A DNA stretch of 64,000 nucleotides from Porphyridium purpureum (lineage: Eukaryota; Rhodophyta; Bangiophyceae; Porphyridiales; Porphyridiaceae), in NCBI GenBank assembly GCA_008690995.1, contig VRMN01000019.1, positions 62,001-126,000 of the forward strand, given 5' to 3'. Position 1 is the first letter of the stretch, and each line of letters begins with the position of its first letter. This document shows positions 29,847-39,689 of this stretch, piece after piece. The notes below the pieces were generated by a model. It saw nothing but the letters and a program-made list of their open reading frames with translations, did not search any database and was not told the origin of the DNA. A program made the position numbers and the translations under genes.

Positions 29847-30229
29847 CCGTTTTAGGTGACTGGGGTCGAACGGAAAACAGTCTGCGCGTTCGTGTGTTTG
29901 GGCGCCTGTGTTTTCGCAAGCGTGCCTGTGTGCCTGTGCGCGTGCCTGCAAGTGCCTGCGTGTGCGCCAGTGTGCGCGTGTGCGTGGGCAAGAAAAAGAC
30001 GAACAAATTATGAGCCGGAAGCTACCGGAGGCGCGAAACTTGTGGCAGACATTGAGGGCTTTGAATAACAATGCTTTTCAAATATCTGCTCGTCAAAGAA
30101 ACGGAGGAACGAGTTAACGGTGTTCGAAAAGTTGCTCTTCTTCAGTAGCCTGTAAATGGTGAGCACAGTTCATTCGTACGGACGTAAAAAGCTTTCATTA
30201 CATTGGAGCGCAGTGGGTGGTGGATTAAA

Positions 30230-32146
30230 CGCCCAAAGCGACCTTCAATGCAAATTTGTAATTGCACCAACGAAGCCGATGCTTTCGGTGCACGCTTTCG
30301 CTGGAGCGCGTTGTACTTTGCGCCAAGCCGTGAGGGTCTCGCGCTGGCGCTTGTTCTTCACATTTTGAGGTATAAGATTCCGCACCTGGGCAGACTGCTG
30401 GCTGGTATCTTTCGCCGCCATATGTGCCTTCCTTCATCGTGTGGCCGGTGGCAGCATACTGTTTTGGGACTTTCTATTCCCACCGTACTCGGCCACCTTT
30501 TGCAGTAGGTCGCGTGGCGGATCGACGGCTAGTAATCAATAGATTTCGCTTCTTTTCCTGGTCTTCAAGAAGCTGTTCTACGCCCGCCTTGGTGGCATGT
30601 GGCGCAGGCGAATCTTCTACCCGGAAACACTCTCGCAACTTTTCGAATAAACTTCCGCCGCCGCCGCGCGCTTCGACCATTTCAATTTTCGCAAGAATAT
30701 GCACGATTGCCGGTCTTCCGGTTTCTCGCGCCAAATTCCTTGCCGGAGAGTTCCGTTACCCAGTCGTTGCGAAAGCATCGAGCTCTTGGACCAAAGCTTC
30801 TCTTTGGAAAATGCAGAACGGCGATAGTGATGCATTGGTCCAAGTATTGCAAAAAGAGAGTTGTGTCAGTAGATGGGTGAAGCAACGCAGTGCCAAAGAA
30901 CAGGCTAGAGACAAGAACTACAATGATGTGACCAATGAAAGCAGTGACTTTGCGCGCGTCATACCGGAGGGCTATTAAGCATCTTTCCAGTAAAAAATGG
31001 CATCTCCTGTTTGCACTCGGCCGGGTTGCTCTTCTTCATTTCAAACGCTGCTCTCTCAGCAGCTTGGTCTCCACATAATGCAAATTTGACGAACAACTCT
31101 TGAAGTCCGGCGATGCGCCATCGGCGACACAAGAACACGTCCATCAGCGGAGGGCCATCTTCTGTATCCGACGCACAGTGCGTCGTTGCACATTTTCTGT
31201 CGGAATGAGTCCCGAAATCTGATGTTTCGTGCCTAAGCGTCGCCAACTCCAGACGCAGGTCCTCGCATACCTTCTGTCCAGCCCTACGTTGGACGTTAGC
31301 CATGCTAACAGAGCCAATAAAGACGTGGCGCTTGTTCAAACTCGGCGTGACCCAAAGGTACAGCGCCAGCGCCAAACTGGACATCCGCCCGGGTTTGCTG
31401 GGTTGCTGCACACGTGCTTTGGCGCTTCGCACCCATTGTTTCCTTCTTGGTCGGTCTTGGAGTGCGAGAACTTCACAACTAGGGCGTCTCTCGACCATGT
31501 CACGTTGTTTACCGTAATCAGTCGAGTGACCTCGGCGCGGCAGAAAAGAAACCAGAAGAGGGCATGGAATGCAAGTGCAAAGAAACTGGGAGAGATAGAA
31601 GAATTGCCGAGGAGAAATGCTCTACATACAAGAATTTAAGTAGAGTATGTTAAAGCACATGCTCCGGGTTCTTTGCTTGGTTCTTCCACCCGCCGACGCG
31701 CTACACCACGCCGATGAGCCTAGAACATGTTTTTGATAAGCACACTCCTCATGAACTTTGGCATCATCACACCAGTGTCCGAGAAGTGATTGAACACGTT
31801 AGAGCGCACAGTTTTCGGGAATGTGCTGCCTGCACCGTCCGCATCAACCAGCCCCTTGTAAATGGTCGGCATTATCTCCTCTGTTGGATAGCCAAGAAGC
31901 TGCAGAAGATGCCGGTTTGCTGGAAACACGGGCGAGAAGAGCGAATTGATCAACTGACTGTTCTGCCGGACCCGATGGCCGTCTAATTCCATGGTCTTCC
32001 ATGTAATGCGCGAGTACGTACTTCAGAAACTTGCGCTGATTAGGCAGGTACGTTTTGTGAGTCCCTGTGGTATTACGGCCGCGCGCTAGCTCCGCGACCT
32101 TTGCACTCGCGCGCTCACGCCGCACAGCTGCTGTAAATCCCTTCAT
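30230..32146 (-). mobile_element. Degraded tyrosine-recombinase element (Crypton-like)
   Basis: Minus-strand frames carry pieces of a eukaryotic tyrosine recombinase in the right order: a SAM-like core-binding part (TYLPNQRKFLKYVLAHYMED, about 31990-32090), then FGTHSDRK...MDVFLCRRWRIAGLQ...CGDQ (about 31000-31200), which matches the G-T-H-S-x-R-K catalytic block and the G-D-Q block of algal and oomycete recombinases, then a tail with a GxPxxVxxLxKIE-like helix (about 30660-30730). The element is broken in several places and looks old. No reverse transcriptase is seen, so I favour a Crypton-type DNA transposon over a DIRS-type element. Confidence 0.55.
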
Positions 32147-32149
32147 TGT

Positions 32150-34514
32150 TTGAACTTTGCGTGACTACAAGGACGTAAGCGCAAGCATGTTTCAGCGCAA
32201 TCGGTTTATTACATTTTCGGTTCGTGGCGGTAAAAAGTAATCATTCCAGTACAAGAAAAGCTTTAAATTCTCGCACGCTTGATGATGACAAGCGCACGAA
32301 CCCGGATGACACAACCCTTCTCAGATGACCGAACCCCAGCAACACGACGCACACAGCACAGAGAACACAACCACACGACGCACACAACACAGACGACGAA
32401 TACCCGGGGCGTGGAAAATCCAACGTATAGGGCCTCTACTACTGCCCTTCGCGTCGGCACAGACAGCACCGGTCTCGACAGGGGCAGGGTGTCGTAACGG
32501 ACAAAGCCGCCGTCTGCCTTCAGTGCTCTAAGAGCACCGAAACCCCCCAGACACGATGTGCTGCTGGCTCTGCTACACAGGCTCAGCAAAAGGCCCCACG
32601 CCTTCCGACGACCACGCCCAGGCACCGACACCAAAGAACAACTCTTCCTTTATTCTCTGTGTCCTACTCCCTTGCCTCTACTTCTTCCGCTCTCAAGGAA
32701 ATCCGGGGGACCGCACAGGCCCGCGCCCATTATATACCCCGCCGTCCTTGCTGTCCTTGACGCGGAAGGGAGAAATTATTTCTCCCAAAAGCTGGGCTTT
32801 TCTCCGTTCGTTCCACAAAACGAAGCCACAGCCAGCCACGTCAGCAAGCGGCTCAATGGGTGCTGGCCGGCCGCCAAGCGGCTCCTGCTTCCCTCGGACA
32901 CGCGACTTCGGCTCCTCAGGGCGAAAGACAACAATGCACAAACCAGAGGTACAGGGTAAAAAACCACGCGGGCGAAAAAGCCCCTGTACCTCAAACAATT
33001 CCAAGACGCCGTACCTCTAGGTGTCCACCCAGGGCGTCTCTCGGACCGGAACACTTTTAATCCATGAAAAGGTGCCGGAATAGCTCGTTCGTGTCCGCAT
33101 TAATGGCTATGTAACACGTCAAATGATGTTTGCCACTGTTTAAGCAAAATTATGTCTGGCGGAGACTTACAGGGAGCGGGTCTCCCCGGCACCTTGAACC
33201 TTGGGAAATGGACCGAAAATGACACGAAATGTGCTAAGGCCAAATTTTACGAGGAAATGGGCGCCAGCTGTGTTCACAACCAGAAAGAAAATTCAGTCTA
33301 AGTGGGCTACACAGGAACGAAATAGCGTGATTTGAGCGTGCACAAGGTGGTTTAAACTCTCCGGTCTAAATACTTTGGTGGCCATTGATAGATAGTTTAG
33401 TGCGCCTACTCTGTGACAGGAAAGTTTAACCCTCATTTGCGTGAAGAAACTTTTCTAGCTGCACATAATGTTCCCATGCTTTGCGTTGACGATGCGCTGA
33501 GCGGCCGTTGTAAAAAGGTGGGATCAAGCTTGACTGTTCCAGATCACGCGGCACCAATGCTCATTTTCCTCCGGCCGAAGAAATTTAGGAGTGGAGACAA
33601 GGTGGAGCTTCTGGTCTGGCCAAGCCGTGCTCGCTGGACTTCACTATTGTGAATAACCGGTAAATGTCCTAGAACGCAAGCTTTACGAAGGTGCACAACA
33701 GTTCTTTACTGTGCAGCGGCTCAAGCATGCCATCGGACTGGCTCAAGAGACTTTGGCACATCCGCTGTCCCGGCCAATTTGCGCGTCGCGCTTTTGCCGA
33801 AAGGCGTGTGCGGCTATGCGCATTTGCCAGGCGCACACGTGCAAGCAAACCGCGACCGACTCCGACTTTTTTATCTCACAAGCAGCCAGGAATGCGCTGC
33901 GCTCGCAACCTCTGTGCGCGCCACGTCGCGTTTTTCGCCACAGTGCTGCCTCGTTTCTATAGTAAATTGGGTTATTTTAGTAGGAAAAAAGCAATAGAGC
34001 GTTGCGTTTTGGTCTTGTGCCTGGTGCGCACGGGAGATTTGTCGCACGCTCGCACGCACTCAGCGGCGGCCGCGACGGCTTGCGGCATTTGGGGTGACGC
34101 GGCGCGCGCATCGGTTCCAACGCGCTCCAACGGCGTGCTTGGGTGCTGACGCTTTCAGCTCGCGTGGACGTGTGCGTGCGTTGGCCGTGTCAGCAGCTGC
34201 GTTTGCCGGTGCGGGTGGTCGTGAGGGTCGAGCGGCTTGGCTGTTTTGTGCCGAGGTGTCCCGGTGCTCATACGCTCGTGTCGCGCACAGAGCAGGATGA
34301 ACGTGTCGTGCGGCAGTGGCGCGCATGGGTGAGAAAAAGATGTCCGAAGTCACTGGGCTTATTCTAAGTCGATTGTGATTGGTCACTTGATTGTTTGGCA
34401 TTGCCACACGTATCACGTTGCGCTGTATCAGGCGGAGCGACGCACATTGGGCTCAGACGATCGGCGTGCAATCGAGGCGTTCGCTGCGATTCCAGCCAAG
34501 AATTGCACGGCATC
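32150..34514. other. Intergenic, 2.4 kb
   Basis: No recognisable gene. The minus-strand frames at 32263-32634 and plus frames at 32556-33020 are low-complexity or Pro/Arg rich. A TATATACC string near 32732 and ACACGACGCACACA-type repeats (32340-32400) are the only distinct features before the glutamate-receptor promoter region. Confidence 0.5.
33957..33982 (+). promoter_or_regulatory. TATAGTAAA/TTTTAGTA pair before the glutamate-receptor-like gene
   Basis: TATAGTAAA is followed after six bases by TTATTTTAGTA (33972-33982), the same A/T core seen upstream of other genes in this window, about 530 bases before the ATG. No CACTGTACC copy is seen next to it. Confidence 0.3.
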
Positions 34515-36542
34515 ATGCGCGCAACGAAGACTCACCGAGCTCAGGTAGCCGTGCCACGCGCGCTCGTTGCAATGACGCTTTGTGTTGTGATGGCTGCGTT
34601 TGTGAGCGTGGCTGAGTCACGCGCATCTTCTGGCGTTCCCAGTGCCCCATTTGGGAGTCTGCGCGCAGCTAGCTCATGGTACAAGCATGTGATGGAGCGC
34701 ATTGCGCGCGAAGCGAGCGAGTCGCACGCGCTTGACGGCATGCAGTGGTCACAGAGAACGGAGCGAAAGGCGCCGCCGCCGCCGCCGCAGCAGCTTCGAC
34801 AGATACCGACACGCAAGGGTTCCATGCTGCTGGACGCACTGGCAGAGGATCAGAACGCGCGCCTCCGGAGCGAGCTGAACGAATGGCATGCGCACGTGGC
34901 GTCGCGACCATCGCTGCGGCACGAACGCATCGCTGCGCAGCGCCAGGTTGATGAAGTCGATATGTCGTTGTTCTTGCCACCGGGCACGCACTATGATATA
35001 ATTGTGGGTCGTGCGCCGCCGTTTGTTTTTATTGACCCAGACACGTCGTTGGGCATTGAGCGCTACTCTGGCTACAGCGTCGACCTGATCGAGATTCTTT
35101 CTGTCATGCTCAACTTTACCTATACGATTCAGGGCGAGGCCGGCGTGGGCAGCACCGCTGTGATCTCGCAAGTTGTGGACGAGAACAACACGATCAACAT
35201 GGCGATTTCGGCGTTCACGATCACGTCTGCGCGCCTAGCGATTGTGGACTTTACTCAGCCTTTCTTCTTGCTCGGGCTGCGCATTGTGCACAACCCGAGG
35301 CCAGACTCGCAGGACCTGTGGCGCATTTTCGTGCCGTTTGAGCCGCTGGTTTGGGGTCTGATTGTGGTGGCGTTTGTGGTGATTTTGCTTTCGTACGCGT
35401 TGTTTGAGCACGGCCTCAACGACGCCGAGTTCCGCGGTCGCCCGATCAAGGACGTGTTTTTGTCGCTGTACTATGTGTTCCAGACGGCGGTGCAGCAGTC
35501 GACGCCGCTACCGGAAACCACCGAGGGCCGGCTGCTGATGATCGGCTCCACGGCGTTCTTTTTCATCCTGGCCGCGACGTATACTGCCGAGCTGGCGTCG
35601 TTTCTGACTGCGAATAAGGTGTTTGAGCTTATTTCGGATGTGGACCAGAACGGCGAGATTAACGAGATTGATGTGGCATCCGTGTCTGAGATCCTCACGC
35701 TGCTGGCGGACTCGAGCATCGAGAGCTGGTTTGTGCAAAACGCGCTCCAGAATGCGCCACGCAATTATCAGTACTGCTACCGCTCGTTCGAGTGCCTTGA
35801 AATGGTGGCGAACGGCACGGCTGGCGCGACGATCCTGGACGCGCCCGCGGCCGAGTACTTGCTTGGCACTGAGGCGAGTTTCAGTTCGCTGGAGCTGCTG
35901 GGCGCCGTGATGAACCCGCAGGGCTACGGTATTGTGCTGCGGCAAGACGACCCGAACACGCCGTTTTTCAACCGCGCGATTCTGCTGCTGCGCGAGACGA
36001 GCATGCTGGCTCAGCTCCGTGCGTTGTGGTTCCCCGCGCTGAGGGTGGGCGATAGCGACGATGCGCTTGACCCGGTGACGATCCAGGAAGTGGGCGGCAT
36101 CTTTATCATCCTGGCGATCATTCTGGGCATCGCGTGGCTGTTTTACATTGTGCGCTGGATCTTGTACAGAACGAAAGCGGTTGAAGACCACCGCCACGAG
36201 CCCAATTTGACCAAGCCGCCGGACCAGCGTGTGCGGGAGCAGAATGCGATGCTGATGAAGCTGCTGACGCACGGCCGGCTGCCGGAGCGCTCGGTGCGCA
36301 CGCGCCTGCTCATGAAATCCGCGCTCGAGACCAGCATTGATGCGGACCGCCGCCGCGTGGACATGCCGGACGCGTACGGCAGCGGCCGGGGCAGCAAGTC
36401 GGGTGTGCTGCACGGCTTTGAGGACGCGCACTCGGACCATGGCGAGCTCGAGTCGAGCGTGCATTCGGGCGAGCTCATGCCAGGCGTCACGCGGCGTCTC
36501 AAAGGCGCGGCAGACAAGCTTCTCGGGCGTGAGCAGCGATGA
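34515..36542 (+). CDS. Ionotropic glutamate receptor-like channel
   Basis: The protein has 675 residues, with signal peptide (ALVAMTLCVVMAAFVSVAES) and a Pro-rich stretch. It lacks the large amino-terminal domain of animal and plant receptors. S1 ligand half contains SAFTITSARLAIVDFTQPFF, with the Arg that binds the amino-acid carboxylate; M1 VWGLIVVAFVVILLSYALF; pore loop FLSLYYVFQTAVQQSTP; M3 gate TYTAELASFLTANK (animal SYTANLAAFLT, residues 355-368). S2 follows with an acidic residue in ILDAPAAEYLL where the amino group is held, then M4 IFIILAIILGIAWLFYIV and a cytosolic tail. A glutamate- or other amino-acid-gated cation channel is likely. D-x-D-x-N-G-x-I-x-x-x-D at residues 375-386 is an EF-hand-like loop placed just after the gate helix. 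Confidence 0.88.
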   Translation: MRATKTHRAQVAVPRALVAMTLCVVMAAFVSVAESRASSGVPSAPFGSLRAASSWYKHVMERIAREASESHALDGMQWSQRTERKAPPPPPQQLRQIPTRKGSMLLDALAEDQNARLRSELNEWHAHVASRPSLRHERIAAQRQVDEVDMSLFLPPGTHYDIIVGRAPPFVFIDPDTSLGIERYSGYSVDLIEILSVMLNFTYTIQGEAGVGSTAVISQVVDENNTINMAISAFTITSARLAIVDFTQPFFLLGLRIVHNPRPDSQDLWRIFVPFEPLVWGLIVVAFVVILLSYALFEHGLNDAEFRGRPIKDVFLSLYYVFQTAVQQSTPLPETTEGRLLMIGSTAFFFILAATYTAELASFLTANKVFELISDVDQNGEINEIDVASVSEILTLLADSSIESWFVQNALQNAPRNYQYCYRSFECLEMVANGTAGATILDAPAAEYLLGTEASFSSLELLGAVMNPQGYGIVLRQDDPNTPFFNRAILLLRETSMLAQLRALWFPALRVGDSDDALDPVTIQEVGGIFIILAIILGIAWLFYIVRWILYRTKAVEDHRHEPNLTKPPDQRVREQNAMLMKLLTHGRLPERSVRTRLLMKSALETSIDADRRRVDMPDAYGSGRGSKSGVLHGFEDAHSDHGELESSVHSGELMPGVTRRLKGAADKLLGREQR

Positions 36543-37974
36543 GCGCGCGCAGAGTTGGCTCATGCCTGGTGCGCGGCGTGCGAGCCTGCAAATCGTGTGG
36601 TCTGCGGTAAACCCCCTTTCGCACGACTCGCGCAGTCGCTTGCGCGTTCCATTCATTCAGACAGTGCCAGCATATGGTCATTCACGCCATCTCGTGCCTC
36701 GCACGCAGCGCCTTGCACTCCACACACCCTCACCATCCTCACAGCGTGTGCGCGCGTGTCCCGCGACCGTGGCGCGCCCGCGCAGCCCCATTCGGCGCGA
36801 CCGCCCGCGCGAAACCCACACACGCCCCGCGCGTTGCACACGCCCATCCCATTTATAAGTAACCGCCCAATCCACCGCGCGCGTCGGGTGAGTCCCCGTC
36901 TCCGCTCGGTTCTTTCTACGCCTCGGAGGATTCAAGCACCCGAGCGGGGCTACGAATAAAAGCTCGGTCGCTTTTGCTTTTGCTTTTGCTTTTGCTTTTG
37001 CGCAGGTGCCGGCCCTTTTTCAGGGAACGCACCACCACGTGGTCATGCGTCGACGCCTCTAATAAAACACACGCGCTTTGCTATACAACCAGAAGTCCCC
37101 CGCATCACGCGCAGGTAAGGGAACGTCCCGCGAAGCGATGGTTTCTGTGTGGTAGATTGTCGATTCGCCTCGGCGCGTCCACGACGCTTGTCTGTCTGCG
37201 AGTCACTTTGCTATGGCCGGTAATGGTGTTTTTTCACCATTGTTGGTCGTTGTTGCAAAGGAGGAGTGGTGCTCGGTGAAAAGACAGGCCCGCCGGCTGC
37301 CAATAGAACGCGTGCGTTTAGGTACAAACGCAGCGAGCGTTTGTGTGCTGGGTGAGCGAGCTTTTGCGCGGGGGGTCGCGGTATGCGTCATTTGCCGCTC
37401 ACCCACAAAGACGGACGGCGAATCTGACCATGCGCCTCGATGCCGTGTGGAGCGCCGGGTGCACGGCCGTTTACATGAGGGAACGCACGCCGCGCGCGCA
37501 CGTGTGCGCGATATCGCGTGCCTTTTGGTAGCACGCAGAGAGAGAGAGAGAGAAGGCGAGAGCGGAACGTGCCGTCGTGGTCAACTGCGGTTCACACGCG
37601 TGTGAAGGGAGTGCGGGTGGGTGAGCCGGGTGGAAGGATTGGGCGCGTGGTGTTGCGGAATTATTACGCGAGACGCGCCGCCTCCGCGGTGCTGGCGCGC
37701 TGCGGTGGTGGTGGAGGTATCTACGTCACGCGCGGAGGCTGAGGGGGTCGGGTGGTTCGTGCGGGCGGTCAAGTCGCCCGCGACGTTAAAGGCGTCAGCG
37801 CGACGGTCGGGTTAGTGCGTCGGGTGGAGGCGCCGCGCGCGTGCGGGGAGGCAGACGCGCGGGACAGCCGTGGGGGTGCTTATATTATTCACGGAGCGCG
37901 TGGGTGTGTGAGTGGCGGGGGTGGTAAGGGGGCAGACGGCGAGGTTGGGGAAGGGGAGAAGAGGGGGAAAGGTC
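36543..37974. other. Intergenic, 1.4 kb
   Basis: GC-rich with no convincing gene; the plus frame at 37213-37605 begins with ATG but has no domain. It contains the (GCTTTT)5 repeat and a GA run at about 37537-37552. TTATATTATTCACGG near 37879 is a possible TATA-like region about 95 bases before the next gene. Confidence 0.5.
36970..36999 (+). repeat. (GCTTTT)5 hexamer repeat
   Basis: Five perfect tandem copies of GCTTTT. It lies about 430 bases after the glutamate-receptor-like stop codon. Confidence 0.9.
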
Positions 37975-38601
37975 ATGGGGTGCGCGGCGGTGGGTGCGGT
38001 GGATGCGATCATGGCACAGCCGGTGGCTGATGGGTACTCGGACGAGGTGTATAGGCGGCAGGCGCTGACAGGAAAGATAGTCAAGCCGTCGCCGTCACCG
38101 CCGCAGCAGCGCGCGGGAAAGGTGCGGCGCGCGCGGGGAGCGGAGAAGCGGCAAAGGGTTGACGCGCGGCTCGAGCACGCGGCAGGTGCGCAGGAGGGGG
38201 ATGTGATCTCTGCACACGGCACACGCGCGCAGCAAGAGGAGCTCGTGCGGTATCTCAGCACGGCGCAAAGCTTTGTGGGGTTTGAATTCAACGCGCAGAT
38301 GTTTGTGCTGACCGTGAACCGGCGCCTGCCCGCCGGCGGCCAGTGCGCATTCAACGCAGACTCGTTCCAGCGCGTGCTGGACGAGCTTCCGTCCGACGAC
38401 GACGACGAGATCGCAGCGTGCGGCGGCAACGCGATGCGAACAGGATCAAGTAGCCGCCAGTCCCGGCCGTGCTCGCCCGCGGCAACGTCCTCGCTGCCGC
38501 CGTGGCGCCACACTGCCGAGCCGCAAGCGCCCGGCGCCCTCCTGGAAGAAGACCCCACGGTATGCTGCGCCGTGCAAGAATTATTCAACTTTGAAGACTA
38601 G
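37975..38601 (+). CDS. Unknown protein with acidic C-terminal half
   Basis: The protein has 208 residues from an ATG that opens MGCAAVGAVDA, a plausible myristoylation/palmitoylation start; the frame is open to 37912. A basic middle (KVRRARGAEKRQR) precedes the best-structured part, about 100-150 (EELVRYLSTAQSFVGFEF...MFVLTVNRRLP...FNADSFQRVLDELP), then DDDDE and a Ser/Pro-rich end finishing ELFNFED. The last six residues and the DDDD patch recall acidic interaction motifs. I do not recognise a family. Confidence 0.5.
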   Translation: MGCAAVGAVDAIMAQPVADGYSDEVYRRQALTGKIVKPSPSPPQQRAGKVRRARGAEKRQRVDARLEHAAGAQEGDVISAHGTRAQQEELVRYLSTAQSFVGFEFNAQMFVLTVNRRLPAGGQCAFNADSFQRVLDELPSDDDDEIAACGGNAMRTGSSSRQSRPCSPAATSSLPPWRHTAEPQAPGALLEEDPTVCCAVQELFNFED

Positions 38602-39689
38602 CGTTCGCGCTGCTTCTGTTTAAAATCGCACGCGCCGATGCGGGCGCGCAGAGTACGCGCGAGGCTTGCTGTGGCGGCCAGTGACCGCCGCCCGCGCAGA
38701 TGCAGCAGACATGTGAATAACTCGGCTGGCAGTAGATGACTATTTATGTAAATGCGTCCGAACCTCTCCTGCTGCTGCCCCGCGCGCCAACCGGGACCGC
38801 GCCGCCCCACCCATTCACTGTACCCTAGGCACAGGCCACTGTACCGTATTTCAAATACCCACTGTACCCCATCCGCCGTGGACTGTACCGCCGCATGTGC
38901 AGCCTCCAGCGCCGCGCGCGCGTGTGCGGTTGCGGCTCTTTCGCCTGCGTGGCTGACTGCGGCGCGCGTTGGCGTGAATCCGCCGTTGCGCGCGACGCTC
39001 GGCGCACACGTGGAGACCGGCATGCCGTCACGCACCGGAGCACACATTCTCACACATTCACACCCATTCACGCAGTTCCTGGCGCTGTCCCAGACAAAGT
39101 GTGGCTGGCAGGCAGCAGCGCGGCACGTCGAAAGAGAAAAGCAAGAACGCGCGCACGTCGTTTGTTGTTTCCGCAGGTGGTGCGCAGGTTCTGCAGGCTT
39201 TGCGTTCTTGGTTGTGGTTGTTGCCGCGCGTGGTCATTGGTGCCGCCACGCGGCACATTCTCCACCCACAGCTGGGCCTGTTTGCCTGCTTGGCACAGTG
39301 GTTGACTGGTTTGGACGCGGCGTTCTGGCAGGGTGGGTGTGGGTGCGTACTGGCGGAGTGGCGGCCATTGTTGGAAACGTGAGCGGGCTGTGGGTGAGCG
39401 CTACCGAAAGAACAAGTTCCAGACAGGACGCAGCGCGTGCGGGTTTCTCCCGTTCGAGACGCTTGGTCCTGGTGAAAAGGCGCGCTGGCAGGTGAGGTGT
39501 GAGCGTGGGGAAAGTCACAAGTCGAAGCAGTACAAGAGCGGTTGAGAACAAGCGGGGATTGTGTCAGCCTCGGCACACAAGGGCGAGATTCCGTGACGAC
39601 GCTCCTTCCTTAGAGGCGCTATTAGTAGAAGGCAACGGGGTGGCCGCGCAGATTGGTGTTCCGTCACTGCTGACGACGCGAGGTGGTGG
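38602..39689. other. Intergenic, 1.1 kb, upstream of the ABCG gene
   Basis: Holds four CACTGTACC elements (38817-38889) and, about 70 bases before the ABCG start, CTATTAGTAG (39618-39627), similar to the A/T core of other promoters here. A 247-residue plus frame spans the motifs but is Cys/Ala rich with no domain and I reject it. Confidence 0.5.
38817..38889 (+). promoter_or_regulatory. Cluster of four ACTGTACC elements
   Basis: ACTGTACC occurs at 38817, 38838, 38861 and 38882, spaced 21-23 bases (about two helical turns) and all in the plus orientation, i.e. towards the ABCG gene 800 bases away. Regular spacing on one face of the helix suggests binding sites for one factor. Confidence 0.6.

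Noticed and set aside
32230-33060. Possible long terminal repeat suggested by TATATACC and nearby A-rich sequence
   Set aside because: No matching second copy, primer-binding site or internal genes were found.
35508-36656. 382-residue minus-strand frame opposite the glutamate-receptor-like gene
   Set aside because: Arg/His/Gln-rich shadow without domain; the plus strand is clearly coding.
38752-39495. 247-residue plus-strand frame
   Set aside because: It runs through four regulatory-type motifs, is Cys/Ala rich, and its start lies in non-coding-looking sequence.
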